From CAZIUL01 sp964542475 (GTDB lineage Bacteria; Planctomycetota; B15-G4; CAYZWU01): DNA of 64,000 nt. The notes under the pieces were generated by a model. It was not told the origin of the DNA. It saw only the letters and a list, made by a program, of their open reading frames with translations, and ran no database searches. This document shows positions 53,076-61,388 of the stretch, piece after piece; the first letter of the stretch is position 1; the number at the start of each line of letters is the position of its first letter. The stretch is from assembly GCA_964542475.1 (NCBI GenBank), contig CAZIUL010000008.1, forward strand, positions 62,001 to 126,000. Reading direction: 5' to 3'. The position numbers and the translations under genes were made by a program.

Positions 53076-54578
53076 TCATGTTTTTTGCAACCTCGCACCT
53101 GTTGAGGGAAAGAGCAGGCTGAACACGATGTTGGCAAAAGAGGCAACCGCAAAAGCGATCGTCAGGTTGTAGATCTCGATTCCGCCGTGAGCAGCAGGAT
53201 CCCAAACCTGAGGCCATATAAGTGCCGTTGAAAAACCTGAAAACATACCGGCGATGCATCCCGCGTACGAGGCCTTTTTCCAGAGAAGCAAAATAGCCAC
53301 CTGCGGTCCGAATGCGCCCCCTAGCACAGCCCAGCCGTAGGTGAGCACGTATTTGAAAACCTGTACCTCGGAATCGATTACCAGGAGCAGGGCAGCCACA
53401 CCCAGCACGAACAGCACGGTACGGTTTATGATCATGTGAGCCTTCTTCCCTTTCCTGTCGAAAAGCCTGCTGTAGATGTCGTTGGCCCCGCTGCTCGCGG
53501 CGACCACGAGCTGGCTGTCGGCTGTGGAGCAGATCGCTGCCAGAACCGCCGCTAGCACCATTCCCGACATAATTCCCGGTATGAGGTGTATGGCCGCGAG
53601 CACGAGCCCGTTTTCCCCGGCTGATTTCACCCCCTGTGCCAGGTCGGCAGCCAGCGGAGAGGTCCACAGTTCGCCCGCTTCGGTCATGGCCCTTACAAGA
53701 AGCCCGATCGTGACCGCTCCCCAGTAGACCATACCTGCCCAGGCCACGGAAACGATCCCACCCAGGACCGCTTCTCTGCGGTTTTTCAACGCCATGAATC
53801 GGACCAGCACGTGGGGTTGGCCCGGATAGCCGAAGTTGATTCCCAGTGCGCCGATTCCGAGCAGGAAGCCAACAAGGGCGGTGCCGGTTTTTTGCGGCCA
53901 GAAGGCGAGAAGCGAGGCATCCACAGGCGCCAGGCTGCTGTTGATGAAATCGTAACCCCCGAACTTCGAAAAAAGGTACAGAGGAAAAGCAACCAGGGTG
54001 CCGAGCATGATCAGGCCTTGAAGGAAATCGGTCCAGCAGGCGGCGCGGAACCCGCCGATCACCGTGTAAAGAAGCACGATTACAGCTCCTATCAGCACGC
54101 CGGCCCAGTAGGGAAGGCCGCTGAAAGCGGTTGAAAAAGCGTTGCCCGCGGCTGCGAACTGTGCTGCGACGTAGAGCCACATGGCTGTGATGATGACTAT
54201 AACGGTGAGAATACGGAGTATCGGGATGCGTTCCTTGAAAGAAAACGAAAAGAAATCGGGCAGGGTCAGGGCCCCGAGTTTGACCGATTGGTCGTGCATC
54301 CTGCCCGCGATGAAGAACCAGTTGAAGATGAATCCCAAGAGACAGCCTGGAATTATCCAGTACGCTGATACGCCGCTTGTGAACGCCCAACCCACGAGCC
54401 CTAGAGTCACCCAGCCGGACTCGCTTGATGCTGACGCGGAAAGCGCGGCAACCCATCCGCCGAGGGAGCGGCCGGCCAGAAAAAAATCCTCGTCGCTTCT
54501 CTTTGCATAACGGGCCGAGTAGATGCCAACGCTGACTATCAGCAGGGTGTACAGACAGAAAGCAATGGTGAAAGTCAT
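53076..54578 (-). CDS. Sodium:solute symporter (SSS family, PutP-like)
   Basis: 500 residues with about 13 membrane helices. The family opening YAKRSDEDFFLAGRSLGGW is present. LVGWAFTSGVSAYW, GALTLPDFFSFSFKERIP, VIGGFRAACWTDFLQG, GYPGQPHVLVRFMALKN and ICSTADSQLVVAASS match proline/sodium symporters. STADSQL includes the conserved Ser/Thr of the Na+ site. The start is ATG, with GAGGCTCG upstream. The substrate could be proline or another small organic acid. It lies upstream of thiD on the same strand. The longer Arg/Pro-rich frame over the same bases is a shadow. Confidence 0.92.
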   Translation of the reverse strand: MTFTIAFCLYTLLIVSVGIYSARYAKRSDEDFFLAGRSLGGWVAALSASASSESGWVTLGLVGWAFTSGVSAYWIIPGCLLGFIFNWFFIAGRMHDQSVKLGALTLPDFFSFSFKERIPILRILTVIVIITAMWLYVAAQFAAAGNAFSTAFSGLPYWAGVLIGAVIVLLYTVIGGFRAACWTDFLQGLIMLGTLVAFPLYLFSKFGGYDFINSSLAPVDASLLAFWPQKTGTALVGFLLGIGALGINFGYPGQPHVLVRFMALKNRREAVLGGIVSVAWAGMVYWGAVTIGLLVRAMTEAGELWTSPLAADLAQGVKSAGENGLVLAAIHLIPGIMSGMVLAAVLAAICSTADSQLVVAASSGANDIYSRLFDRKGKKAHMIINRTVLFVLGVAALLLVIDSEVQVFKYVLTYGWAVLGGAFGPQVAILLLWKKASYAGCIAGMFSGFSTALIWPQVWDPAAHGGIEIYNLTIAFAVASFANIVFSLLFPSTGARLQKT

Positions 54579-54598
54579 TTTCGAGCCTCTAGAAAACA

Positions 54599-54950
54599 GC
54601 GGAAAAGGGCATGCCGGTTCTTATGGACAGGATGGCGAGATCCGGCCCGATTACGGTTGATGCGCTGCGAACTCCGTGAAAACGCCCATTTTCCGCTTTC
54701 CTTTTGATAGACTGAACGGTAATATATTAGGTTTTTGTACAAGCACCGGGTTCGATCGAATGATATGCGTTACACCGGTTTACGCCTCGATAAAAACCAC
54801 GCTGAACGCGCCCGATGATACAGAAAATCAACGGAACAGGCATTGTTTTTTCGCGGGGTTGTGGATGTAATCGAATAAGGACATCCAGGTCCCGCAGGAG
54901 CCGGTTTCATCCGTTTTACATTACTGTTGATCATGATACAGGAGAGCCAG
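54599..54950. other. Divergent intergenic region between the symporter and ndk
   Basis: About 350 bp with no gene. An AT-rich patch (ggtaatatattaggttttt, about 54718-54736) is the only promoter-like stretch. No convincing pair of hexamers or known riboswitch was found. Confidence 0.35.
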
Positions 54951-55427
54951 ATGCAGAAGACGTTGACGATCATAAAACCGGATGCGGTTTTGAAGGGTAT
55001 GGCCGGAAAGATCCTTGCGCGCATGGAAGAGGAGGGGCTGAAGGTTGTGTCACTCAAGATGGTGCACATGTGCAAGGAAGAGGCAGAGGGGTTCTACCAC
55101 GTGCATGAGGACAAGCCTTTTTTCGATTCACTGACCGATTTTATGTCGTCAGGACCGTGCATACCGGCAGTGCTTGAAGGAAACGATGTCATAGAAAGGC
55201 TGAGGGATCTCATGGGTGCAACAGATCCCAAGAAAGCCGAGCGCGGCACGCTGAGGGCGCTTTTTGCCACGGATGTGGAGAAGAACTCGGTACACGGATC
55301 CGACTCTCCCGAGAGCGCTGCCACGGAGATCCCCTACTTCTTCAGCAGCCTTGAATGCTGTGATTACTCCAGAGAAAACGAGGAGGAGCGCGGGGAGGGG
55401 TACGAGCCCTTACCGCCTCTGAGCTGA
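54951..55427 (+). CDS. ndk: Nucleoside diphosphate kinase
   Basis: Ndk moves gamma-phosphate between nucleoside di- and triphosphates. TLTIIKPDAVLKG, EGFYHVHEDKPFF, DFMSSGP, MGATDPKKAERGTLRA and the active site NSVHGSDSPESA (phospho-His) are all present. AGGAGAG before ATG 54951 decides the start; an in-frame ATG at 54927 and nearby codons are less likely. At 158 residues it is longer than the usual ~140, with an acidic C-terminal tail (SRENEEERGEGYEP). Confidence 0.96.
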   Translation: MQKTLTIIKPDAVLKGMAGKILARMEEEGLKVVSLKMVHMCKEEAEGFYHVHEDKPFFDSLTDFMSSGPCIPAVLEGNDVIERLRDLMGATDPKKAERGTLRALFATDVEKNSVHGSDSPESAATEIPYFFSSLECCDYSRENEEERGEGYEPLPPLS

Positions 55428-55438
55428 CAACGAACGGA

Positions 55439-56281
55439 TCAGTGGTAAAGAAAGAGCAGGCTTTCCGATTTTTCGAGGATGCTCCTGGTCACAGAACCGA
55501 AAAAGATCGACTTCAGCCCGCTCACCCCGTAAGCACCCATGACGATTATCCTTGCGTTGATGTCCTTGGAATACTCCAGGATCGATTGGGACCGTTTTCC
55601 TGTGAGCACCACGCTTGTGGGCGCTTGGCCGTACCAGCGCTCGAAAAAATCGAGAGCCTTGCTCTGGCGCCCATGTCCTTCCTCTTCGTTGTCCGCAACT
55701 GTTACAACGTGGATGTTGCTTGATGTATCATCATAGGAGAGAAGTGTGAAAAGCTGCATTGCCCTTGCAGAGGGCAATGATCCATCGAAAGCAACTACCG
55801 CGGGCCGGTCCACGGAGTACGGTTTCATGTTCCTGGGCGCCACCAGCACCGGTCTCGGTGTGTTCTTGAGCACCTGCACAAGCGTGTCACAAGGCCCCTC
55901 GCGTTTTTCAGTTTGGAAGTAGGTTTTTTGGCCGAACATTATGACATCATAACCAACAGCCTCTTTGATGAACTCCTGCGGTGGAGATCCCTCGTGGTAC
56001 CGCGCATCGTATTCAATACCCGCGGTTTTGCACTTGTTTTCAAAGCCGGCAAGACATTTGTTGACCCGTTCGAGAGCTCTTCTGTACTGGGCCTTGTCAC
56101 CGGATTTTTTGAAATGCATGGAGCCTGCCACCCCAGGCGATGAATCGAATATGCTGTCGATGTCAACTATTCCCAGGCCGGAGAGCCTGCAGCCCAGGGC
56201 TTTAGCGATGTCCACGGATGTTTTCACCGCAACCTCGCAGTAATCGGATCCATCGATGCCAAGCAGGATCGATTTCAACAT
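55439..56281 (-). CDS. Tandem universal stress protein (UspA)
   Basis: 280 residues with two Usp folds. The first (about 1-150) opens KSILLGIDGSDYCEVA. The second (about 158-280) ends with the ATP-binding pattern MGAYGVSGLKSIFFGSVTRSI (G-x2-G-x9-G-S/T). The first half has no clear ATP motif. ATG 56281 has AGGAG 8 bases upstream; GTG 56290 and ATG 56287 are nearer to it and less likely. It is convergent with ndk, with 11 bp between. The 56291-56506 gap shows no gene. Confidence 0.9.
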   Translation of the reverse strand: MLKSILLGIDGSDYCEVAVKTSVDIAKALGCRLSGLGIVDIDSIFDSSPGVAGSMHFKKSGDKAQYRRALERVNKCLAGFENKCKTAGIEYDARYHEGSPPQEFIKEAVGYDVIMFGQKTYFQTEKREGPCDTLVQVLKNTPRPVLVAPRNMKPYSVDRPAVVAFDGSLPSARAMQLFTLLSYDDTSSNIHVVTVADNEEEGHGRQSKALDFFERWYGQAPTSVVLTGKRSQSILEYSKDINARIIVMGAYGVSGLKSIFFGSVTRSILEKSESLLFLYH

Positions 56282-56506
56282 TTTCATCACTCCTACAAAC
56301 GTCCACAGGAATCCTTTTTCCGGCCAAGCAACTATATCAGGTTGATGAGTGTTTCCACTGCATCATATATACCCTTTTATCGGAAGGAAAAATCCGCACA
56401 ACAGGAAATTGAGGCACCGCGTTTTACATCGATGTCTTTTATCTTTACCGGCTGAAAAAGCAAAACTGTAGCCTGAAACAGTGAAAAAATATGGTTGATG
56501 CGCGGA

Positions 56507-57568
56507 TCAATCAAGTGGAATGTTTACAATAAATCTGGATCCTCGTGGAGTATTTTCGACCTTTATCGATCCTTCATGGGCTCTTATCAGGCCGTAAGCG
56601 GATGCCAGCCCGAGCTCGTGCTTGAACTGCACTAGCCTTTTCATGTGAAGCGGAACAAAAGCGTTTTCCACCTCCATGCCTAAAGAGATGGTCTCGAAGC
56701 CTTCCACAGCTACTTCGAGGCTATGCTCGCCAAGGGCGCCGGCGGCAACCATGATCCTGCCCTTTTTCGGATCCGCATTGTCGCTTAAAAATCTGATCAA
56801 GGCCCCCAGGGCGGTCTTGATCTGTCTCTGGTCGATGAGAGCGCTTTTATCGGTGCTCATGTTGAAATCGTGCTGTACAGGGATCTCGATGTTGCCATCC
56901 TTTACCGTTTCCTCGATGGCTTCGTCCAGTGTATCCTTTATCGAGACCGAATTTTTTTTAGGGCGTCTCGGTTTTGCGAAGTTTTCGAGCTCGGTGACCG
57001 CTTCGGCAATCAGGGTCGATTCGTTGAGCATGCATTTGTAGTATTCCTTCCGGTCCTCTTCGGATATTGGCGGTTCATCACGGTTCATAAGGAGCTGGAG
57101 CGCTCCCATGATGGGGGTCAGCCTGTTGTTGATCTCCGGTGCGAGCCCCTGAATGAACAGGGAGAGCGCTTTCATCCGCATCTTAGTTGAAAACTCGGTG
57201 TCTTTCAGCGCGGATGCGCAGGCGTTCCGGATAAACGCTGTCATCTCATCCAGGTGAAACGGTTCGAGAATATACGCATCAGCGCCGAATGTCATTGCCT
57301 TTGCAGCAAGCTCCCGTTTCTCCTGGCCGAAGAAAAGCAGGACCTTCAAGTCAGGAAAAGTGTCCTTCAATACCTTGATGACTCCTAGTTCGTTGAACAC
57401 GATGCTCTTGCCGTCGATCAGTAGCACGACCGGATTTTCTGACAGAATTTCGGGATAAAGGTCGAGAATGGAAGAGTAGACAAGGACACGGCAGTTCAAT
57501 TCAGTACACTCTTTCATGAGGTACCGGACGGTTTGATTGTTTTTGCTTATAAGTACTAGAGAATGCAT
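56507..57568 (-). CDS. Receiver-like plus degenerate histidine-kinase protein
   Basis: Residues about 1-115 form a receiver-like domain (VVLLIDGKS, KVLLFFGQE, GADAYILEPFHLDEM). The rest resembles a histidine kinase: a DHp-like segment LAPEINNRLTPIMGALQLL, and an ATPase domain with SDNAD, ELGLASAYGLIRAHEGSIKVEN and GSRFIVNIPL. In the DHp motif the phospho-accepting His of L-x-HEI-N/R-N-P-L is Pro. Self-phosphorylation is therefore unlikely. ATG 57568 is chosen over TTG 57610. The protein could be a regulatory pseudokinase. Confidence 0.8.
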   Translation of the reverse strand: MHSLVLISKNNQTVRYLMKECTELNCRVLVYSSILDLYPEILSENPVVLLIDGKSIVFNELGVIKVLKDTFPDLKVLLFFGQEKRELAAKAMTFGADAYILEPFHLDEMTAFIRNACASALKDTEFSTKMRMKALSLFIQGLAPEINNRLTPIMGALQLLMNRDEPPISEEDRKEYYKCMLNESTLIAEAVTELENFAKPRRPKKNSVSIKDTLDEAIEETVKDGNIEIPVQHDFNMSTDKSALIDQRQIKTALGALIRFLSDNADPKKGRIMVAAGALGEHSLEVAVEGFETISLGMEVENAFVPLHMKRLVQFKHELGLASAYGLIRAHEGSIKVENTPRGSRFIVNIPLD

Positions 57569-57610
57569 GATACTCAGGAAAAACGGCTCGGAAGACCCGG
57601 TCTCCAACAA

Positions 57611-57898
57611 TCCGGCACGACTTCGCTTCGAGCTCTAACTTTAATGATATAACTAAATAACAACCAGCAATCCCTTGTTGTTGCAGCTATTATATCAATT
57701 TTTGTTTAATAATCAACTTTCTTGATATAAAAGTCTCGCAATCCGGGCGTTGGGGCGAATACCGCTTTATCTGGATAGGATCCTGGAATATGCGAAATGA
57801 CATTGGGAATCGGGATGTGATATCCGATTAGATAGAAAAGGCTTGTAACTTAACATGACGAAAAATATACTCGCTGTCGTTGCTCCTCGAGACAGGAA
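57611..57898 (+). promoter_or_regulatory. Intergenic region with a promoter for the glycan operon
   Basis: TTGTTT (57702-57707) and TATAAA (57726-57731) are 18 bases apart in an AT-rich stretch, a fair sigma-70-type promoter. A leader of about 160 nt leads to the first glycosyltransferase. It contains a 15-codon mini-frame (57855-57902). No stable hairpin with a T-run was found. Confidence 0.4.
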
Positions 57899-57902
57899 GT
57901 GA
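57855..57902 (+). CDS. Possible leader peptide before the glycan operon
   Basis: ATG 57855 opens a 15-residue frame (MTKNILAVVAPRDRK) whose TGA overlaps the GTG of the next gene as GTGA. An AAAAGG lies upstream, at a rather long 12-base spacing. The stop/start coupling is what marks it out, because that pattern recurs in this genome. It could equally be chance. Confidence 0.25.
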   Translation: MTKNILAVVAPRDRK

Positions 57903-58912
57903 TCCCTGAAACAAGCCCTTACGGTGTTGAAGGAGAGCAGGTTCCCTTGCCGTCAATAACCTCCATAGATTTGTCGATAGTCGTACCCGTGTACAACGAG
58001 GAAAAGTCGGTCATTCTGCTTTCGGATGCGATTCATGAGGCGGTTGAACCGCTCGGTGTTTCGTACGAATTGATATTCGTTGACGATGGTAGCGACGACG
58101 GAACCATTGATCGACTGAAGGAGATCACACGGACGAAACCGAACACGATCATTCTCAAGTTCGGCCGCAACTTCGGTCAGACCTCAGCCCTGGCTGCCGG
58201 TTTTCATCGCGCCAGGGGAAAGTACATAATTACCATGGATGGGGATCTTCAGAACGATCCGGCGGATATTCCGCATATTACCGGTTTTTTGGACGAGGGT
58301 TACGATGTTGTCAGCGGATGGCGAAAAAACCGAAAAGATAGCTTTCTGAGCCGATACATTCCATCTGTTGTGGCAAACCGGATCCTATCCTGGGTGACCA
58401 ACGTCAAGATACACGACTTCGGCTGCACGCTGAAGGGATACAGGGCTGATTTCGTGAAGCACCTGAGGCTGTATGCCGACATGCACCGGTACATTCCGGG
58501 CATGGCTACAATGCTCGGTGCCAGGGTAAAGGAGATCGTGGTCAGGCACCACCCCCGCAGATACGGAAAATCCAAGTACGGGATTTCACGAGCCATCAAG
58601 GTCCTCAGCGATATGATCGTGCTCAGGATGCTGACCCGTTTCTCCGCAAAGCCCCTGAACTACTTTGGGCTGTTCAGCCTTCCCATCTTTTTGTTGGCCC
58701 TGATAATGACCTTTGTCGCTTTTGTGGACACTTCCAAGGTTCTGTTGGTTTCTTACACGACGATCATATTTCCTGCGGTGGCCATCTTGTGTTACTTCCT
58801 GGCTTTTCATTTTCTGATGGTCGGTCTTCTGTGCGAACTGTTCGTCAAATCCTGCGACGAATCGGTCCAGCAGCTCTACACGGTTGAAACACTTGGAGAG
58901 GGAAAACAATGA
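57899..58912 (+). CDS. GT2 glycosyltransferase (DPM1/ArnC-like) with C-terminal membrane helices
   Basis: 337 residues. The GT-A domain (about 25-240) has LSIVVPVYNEEKSVILL, IFVDDGSDDGT, FGRNFGQTSALAAGF, and TMDGDLQNDPADIP, which holds the metal-binding D-x-D-type motif. SKYGISRAIKVLSDM precedes two helices (about 260-320). Such enzymes move a sugar from a nucleotide donor to polyprenyl phosphate at the inner membrane. The GTG start is chosen by its overlap with the mini-frame; an in-frame TTG at 57947 behind GGAGAG is a real alternative. The end overlaps the next ATG as ATGA. Confidence 0.9.
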   Translation: MIPETSPYGVEGEQVPLPSITSIDLSIVVPVYNEEKSVILLSDAIHEAVEPLGVSYELIFVDDGSDDGTIDRLKEITRTKPNTIILKFGRNFGQTSALAAGFHRARGKYIITMDGDLQNDPADIPHITGFLDEGYDVVSGWRKNRKDSFLSRYIPSVVANRILSWVTNVKIHDFGCTLKGYRADFVKHLRLYADMHRYIPGMATMLGARVKEIVVRHHPRRYGKSKYGISRAIKVLSDMIVLRMLTRFSAKPLNYFGLFSLPIFLLALIMTFVAFVDTSKVLLVSYTTIIFPAVAILCYFLAFHFLMVGLLCELFVKSCDESVQQLYTVETLGEGKQ

Positions 58913-59916
58913 CCGTTGATGATCCCGGCATTTCCAAGGTCAAGAATGTTGATGTTTCCATAGTGATACCGGTGTTTGACGAGTGCCCTGATTTTTCGGA
59001 AATCGTCGAGCGTTTCGGCAGGGAGCTTCGATCCAGAAAGGAAAACTACGAATTCATCTTTGTTTTCGATGGTGTCCCTGAACATGTTTTTATGCGTATC
59101 CATAACATTAAACCGAAGGGCCACCATGTCAAGCTGATCAACTTCAACCAGGCTTTCGGCGAGTCGATCGCTCTCTCGGCTGGTTTCAAGGTGGCACGGG
59201 GAGACATCATTGTCAGCCTTCCGCCTTATATCCAGATCGACCCGGTCGACATTCACAAGATCCTGGATCAGTTCAAGGAGGGGTGCGATCTGGTGGCTGG
59301 CAGACGTGCTCCCAGGATTGACCAGTTCCTGAACCGGATGCAATCCTCCATCTTTAACCTGGTCATCCGGAAGCTGGCTGAAGTGAACTTTCATGACCTC
59401 AACTGCATCGTGCGTGCCATGCGCAGGAACGTGCTGAACGAGGTCTCGATTCAAGGAGACATGTTCCGTTTTCTACCCGTTCTGGCATACAGAGCCGGAT
59501 TCAATGTGAGGGAAGTAAAGGTCCGGCATCTTAGCGAACAAGGCAAAACAGGTTTCTTTGGGATAGGAGTCTACATCCGGCGTTTTCTTGATGTCGTGGC
59601 CTTGCTTTTCCTGACGAAGTTCACAAGGAAGCCTCTGCGGTTTTTCGGAATAACCGGCGGTTTCTGTACATGCGCCGGCCTTCTCATGATTTTGTACCTC
59701 ATCCTGATGACATTTACAGGACTCGGTTCGGAGCCGACCCCATTGAGAAACCAGCCGATGTTGATCTTCGGCATGGCCCTGGTTGTTCTGGGAATCCAGA
59801 TATTTTCCATCGGCCTGGTTGGGGAGATAATCATTTTCACACAGGCGAAGAACCTGAAGGAATACCGAGTAACCGACATACTCGAATCCCGGGATGATGG
59901 AGAAAACCATCCTTGA
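58909..59916 (+). CDS. Second GT2 glycosyltransferase, divergent paralogue
   Basis: 335 residues of the same fold and topology as its neighbour: VSIVIPVFDECPDF, IFVFDGVPEHV, NFNQAFGESIALSAGF and IGVYIRRFLDVVALL, then two C-terminal helices. The catalytic acids differ. The D-G-D-L-Q stretch reads SLPPYIQIDPVDI, so the metal-binding Asp pair is weak or lost. It may be a changed-specificity or non-catalytic partner of the first enzyme. ATG overlaps the preceding stop, and its own stop overlaps the next TTG. Confidence 0.85.
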   Translation: MTVDDPGISKVKNVDVSIVIPVFDECPDFSEIVERFGRELRSRKENYEFIFVFDGVPEHVFMRIHNIKPKGHHVKLINFNQAFGESIALSAGFKVARGDIIVSLPPYIQIDPVDIHKILDQFKEGCDLVAGRRAPRIDQFLNRMQSSIFNLVIRKLAEVNFHDLNCIVRAMRRNVLNEVSIQGDMFRFLPVLAYRAGFNVREVKVRHLSEQGKTGFFGIGVYIRRFLDVVALLFLTKFTRKPLRFFGITGGFCTCAGLLMILYLILMTFTGLGSEPTPLRNQPMLIFGMALVVLGIQIFSIGLVGEIIIFTQAKNLKEYRVTDILESRDDGENHP

Positions 59917-61388
59917 GCGAACGTGTAACCGGTTCTTTGCGCCTTCTTTTCTCGCAGTCGGCCGCCTTTTGGGCTGTTGTTCTGGGGGGAGCTGCGCTGC
60001 GGGTTGCGTTTCTTGGAGAGTGGAGCCTGGATGGTGATGAGTGGTATACGTACGAGCATGCGTGCGAAATAGGCGATGTGCCGCTTGAAGAGATCAAGCC
60101 CTCGATCAAGGCGTTCCCAGGCATCTATCTCCTGACGCGCTTGGCCATGTACGTGTTCGGTGAAAGCGAGACCGCGCTTCGCCTCTTCCCATGCATCATC
60201 GGCATCTTTGCCGTTCCAGTGTTCATCGCGCTTGCCTCTCGTATTATCGGAAGAAAAGCTTCGCTGTTCGGGGGCGCCTTCATCGCTTGCTCGCCCTGGA
60301 TGATCATGCATTCCCAGATGACCAGGTTTTACATGGGAGTGTTTTTGTTTGGAATGCTTTCGCTTTTCCTGGTTTACAAGGGGCTTACCGAAGGGGACAA
60401 AAAATCGATGTTGTGGGGCTGCCTTTCAATTGTGGCTGCTGTGCTTTTCCACCCATCCGCATCTATTTTGCTCGTGGTCTTCCTGGCTTTCTCTCTCTCG
60501 GCGCGCCTTGTCGTTCCCAGCCTGAGGCTGTCCGGCTTGCGGGGTTTGAACCTTGTTTTGCTGCTGGTTCTGGCCGGGCTTCCGGTCGTTGCACTGAATT
60601 TTGAGGCGGTCAAGGGCACGGTTTTGGCCGTCCTTTCTATGAAACATGCCTGGTCCTACTCTGTTTTACACCTGCTCTTCGGCATAGTGAGCAACCTTGG
60701 CATTCACGTGATATTGCTTGCCGCGCTCGGCATGATAATATTATGGACCCGCAACCGCGCCATCGCCTTTTACATGATCGTCGCTCTCGGCCTGCCGGTG
60801 CTGGTTCTCGCGGCACTTGCATACATCGGAAAGCAGACAGGGCAGCGATATGCCATTGTTGTAATGCCCGCGGCTTTTTTCCTGGCGGGGTATGGGGCCT
60901 CTGTCCTGATCGACGGGCTCTTCAGCAGGAGCAAAACGGTTTTCGCTTTTGTGCTGGTAGTACTTTTTATTCCGGGATTCCCCTCGCTTGCTTCATACTT
61001 CAGAGACGGAAACCGTCACGACATGCGTGCCGCTGCCGACTATGTTAAAGAACGATGCGCTGACAGGGACCGCATTTTTGCTCACACGCACGCCATATTT
61101 TCCCATTACTTCGATTTAAAAAAACTGCCGTATATTGACGATGATGTATTCAAGAGGAGAGTGTTCGAGATTCACGAATGGCGGGATGATCTCCTCAGAT
61201 CTTGTTCCAGGGTATGGGTGGTGGTTCCGGAAAAGCGCCTCGAGGGGAGCGGATTTTATCCGGATGACGTCAAGATGTTTTTAAAGAACAGGTGCAGGCT
61301 GAAAAAGGTGATATACAAGCAGCGTTTCGATTATCACAGCAACGTGCTGAAGATTTATCTTTGCGACATGATGAGCGGACAGGGATGA
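59913..61388 (+). CDS. Integral membrane glycosyltransferase (GT39/ArnT-like)
   Basis: 491 residues with about 11-12 membrane helices. LDGDEWYTYEHACEIGD (about 35-50) is the first outer loop with the acidic pair typical of GT-C enzymes (D-E). FPGIYLLTRLAMYVFGESETALRLFP matches the family's second conserved region. A soluble C-terminal part follows (about 370-491). Such enzymes take sugar from a polyprenyl-phosphate carrier, here plausibly made by the GT2 pair. The start is TTG, overlapping the previous stop (TTGA). The end overlaps the FemAB start (ATGA). Confidence 0.85.
   Translation: MSERVTGSLRLLFSQSAAFWAVVLGGAALRVAFLGEWSLDGDEWYTYEHACEIGDVPLEEIKPSIKAFPGIYLLTRLAMYVFGESETALRLFPCIIGIFAVPVFIALASRIIGRKASLFGGAFIACSPWMIMHSQMTRFYMGVFLFGMLSLFLVYKGLTEGDKKSMLWGCLSIVAAVLFHPSASILLVVFLAFSLSARLVVPSLRLSGLRGLNLVLLLVLAGLPVVALNFEAVKGTVLAVLSMKHAWSYSVLHLLFGIVSNLGIHVILLAALGMIILWTRNRAIAFYMIVALGLPVLVLAALAYIGKQTGQRYAIVVMPAAFFLAGYGASVLIDGLFSRSKTVFAFVLVVLFIPGFPSLASYFRDGNRHDMRAAADYVKERCADRDRIFAHTHAIFSHYFDLKKLPYIDDDVFKRRVFEIHEWRDDLLRSCSRVWVVVPEKRLEGSGFYPDDVKMFLKNRCRLKKVIYKQRFDYHSNVLKIYLCDMMSGQG

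Noticed and set aside
53056..54456. 466-codon minus-strand frame overlapping the symporter
   Set aside because: Arg/Pro-rich with no hydrophobic segments; the other frame has a complete SSS transporter.
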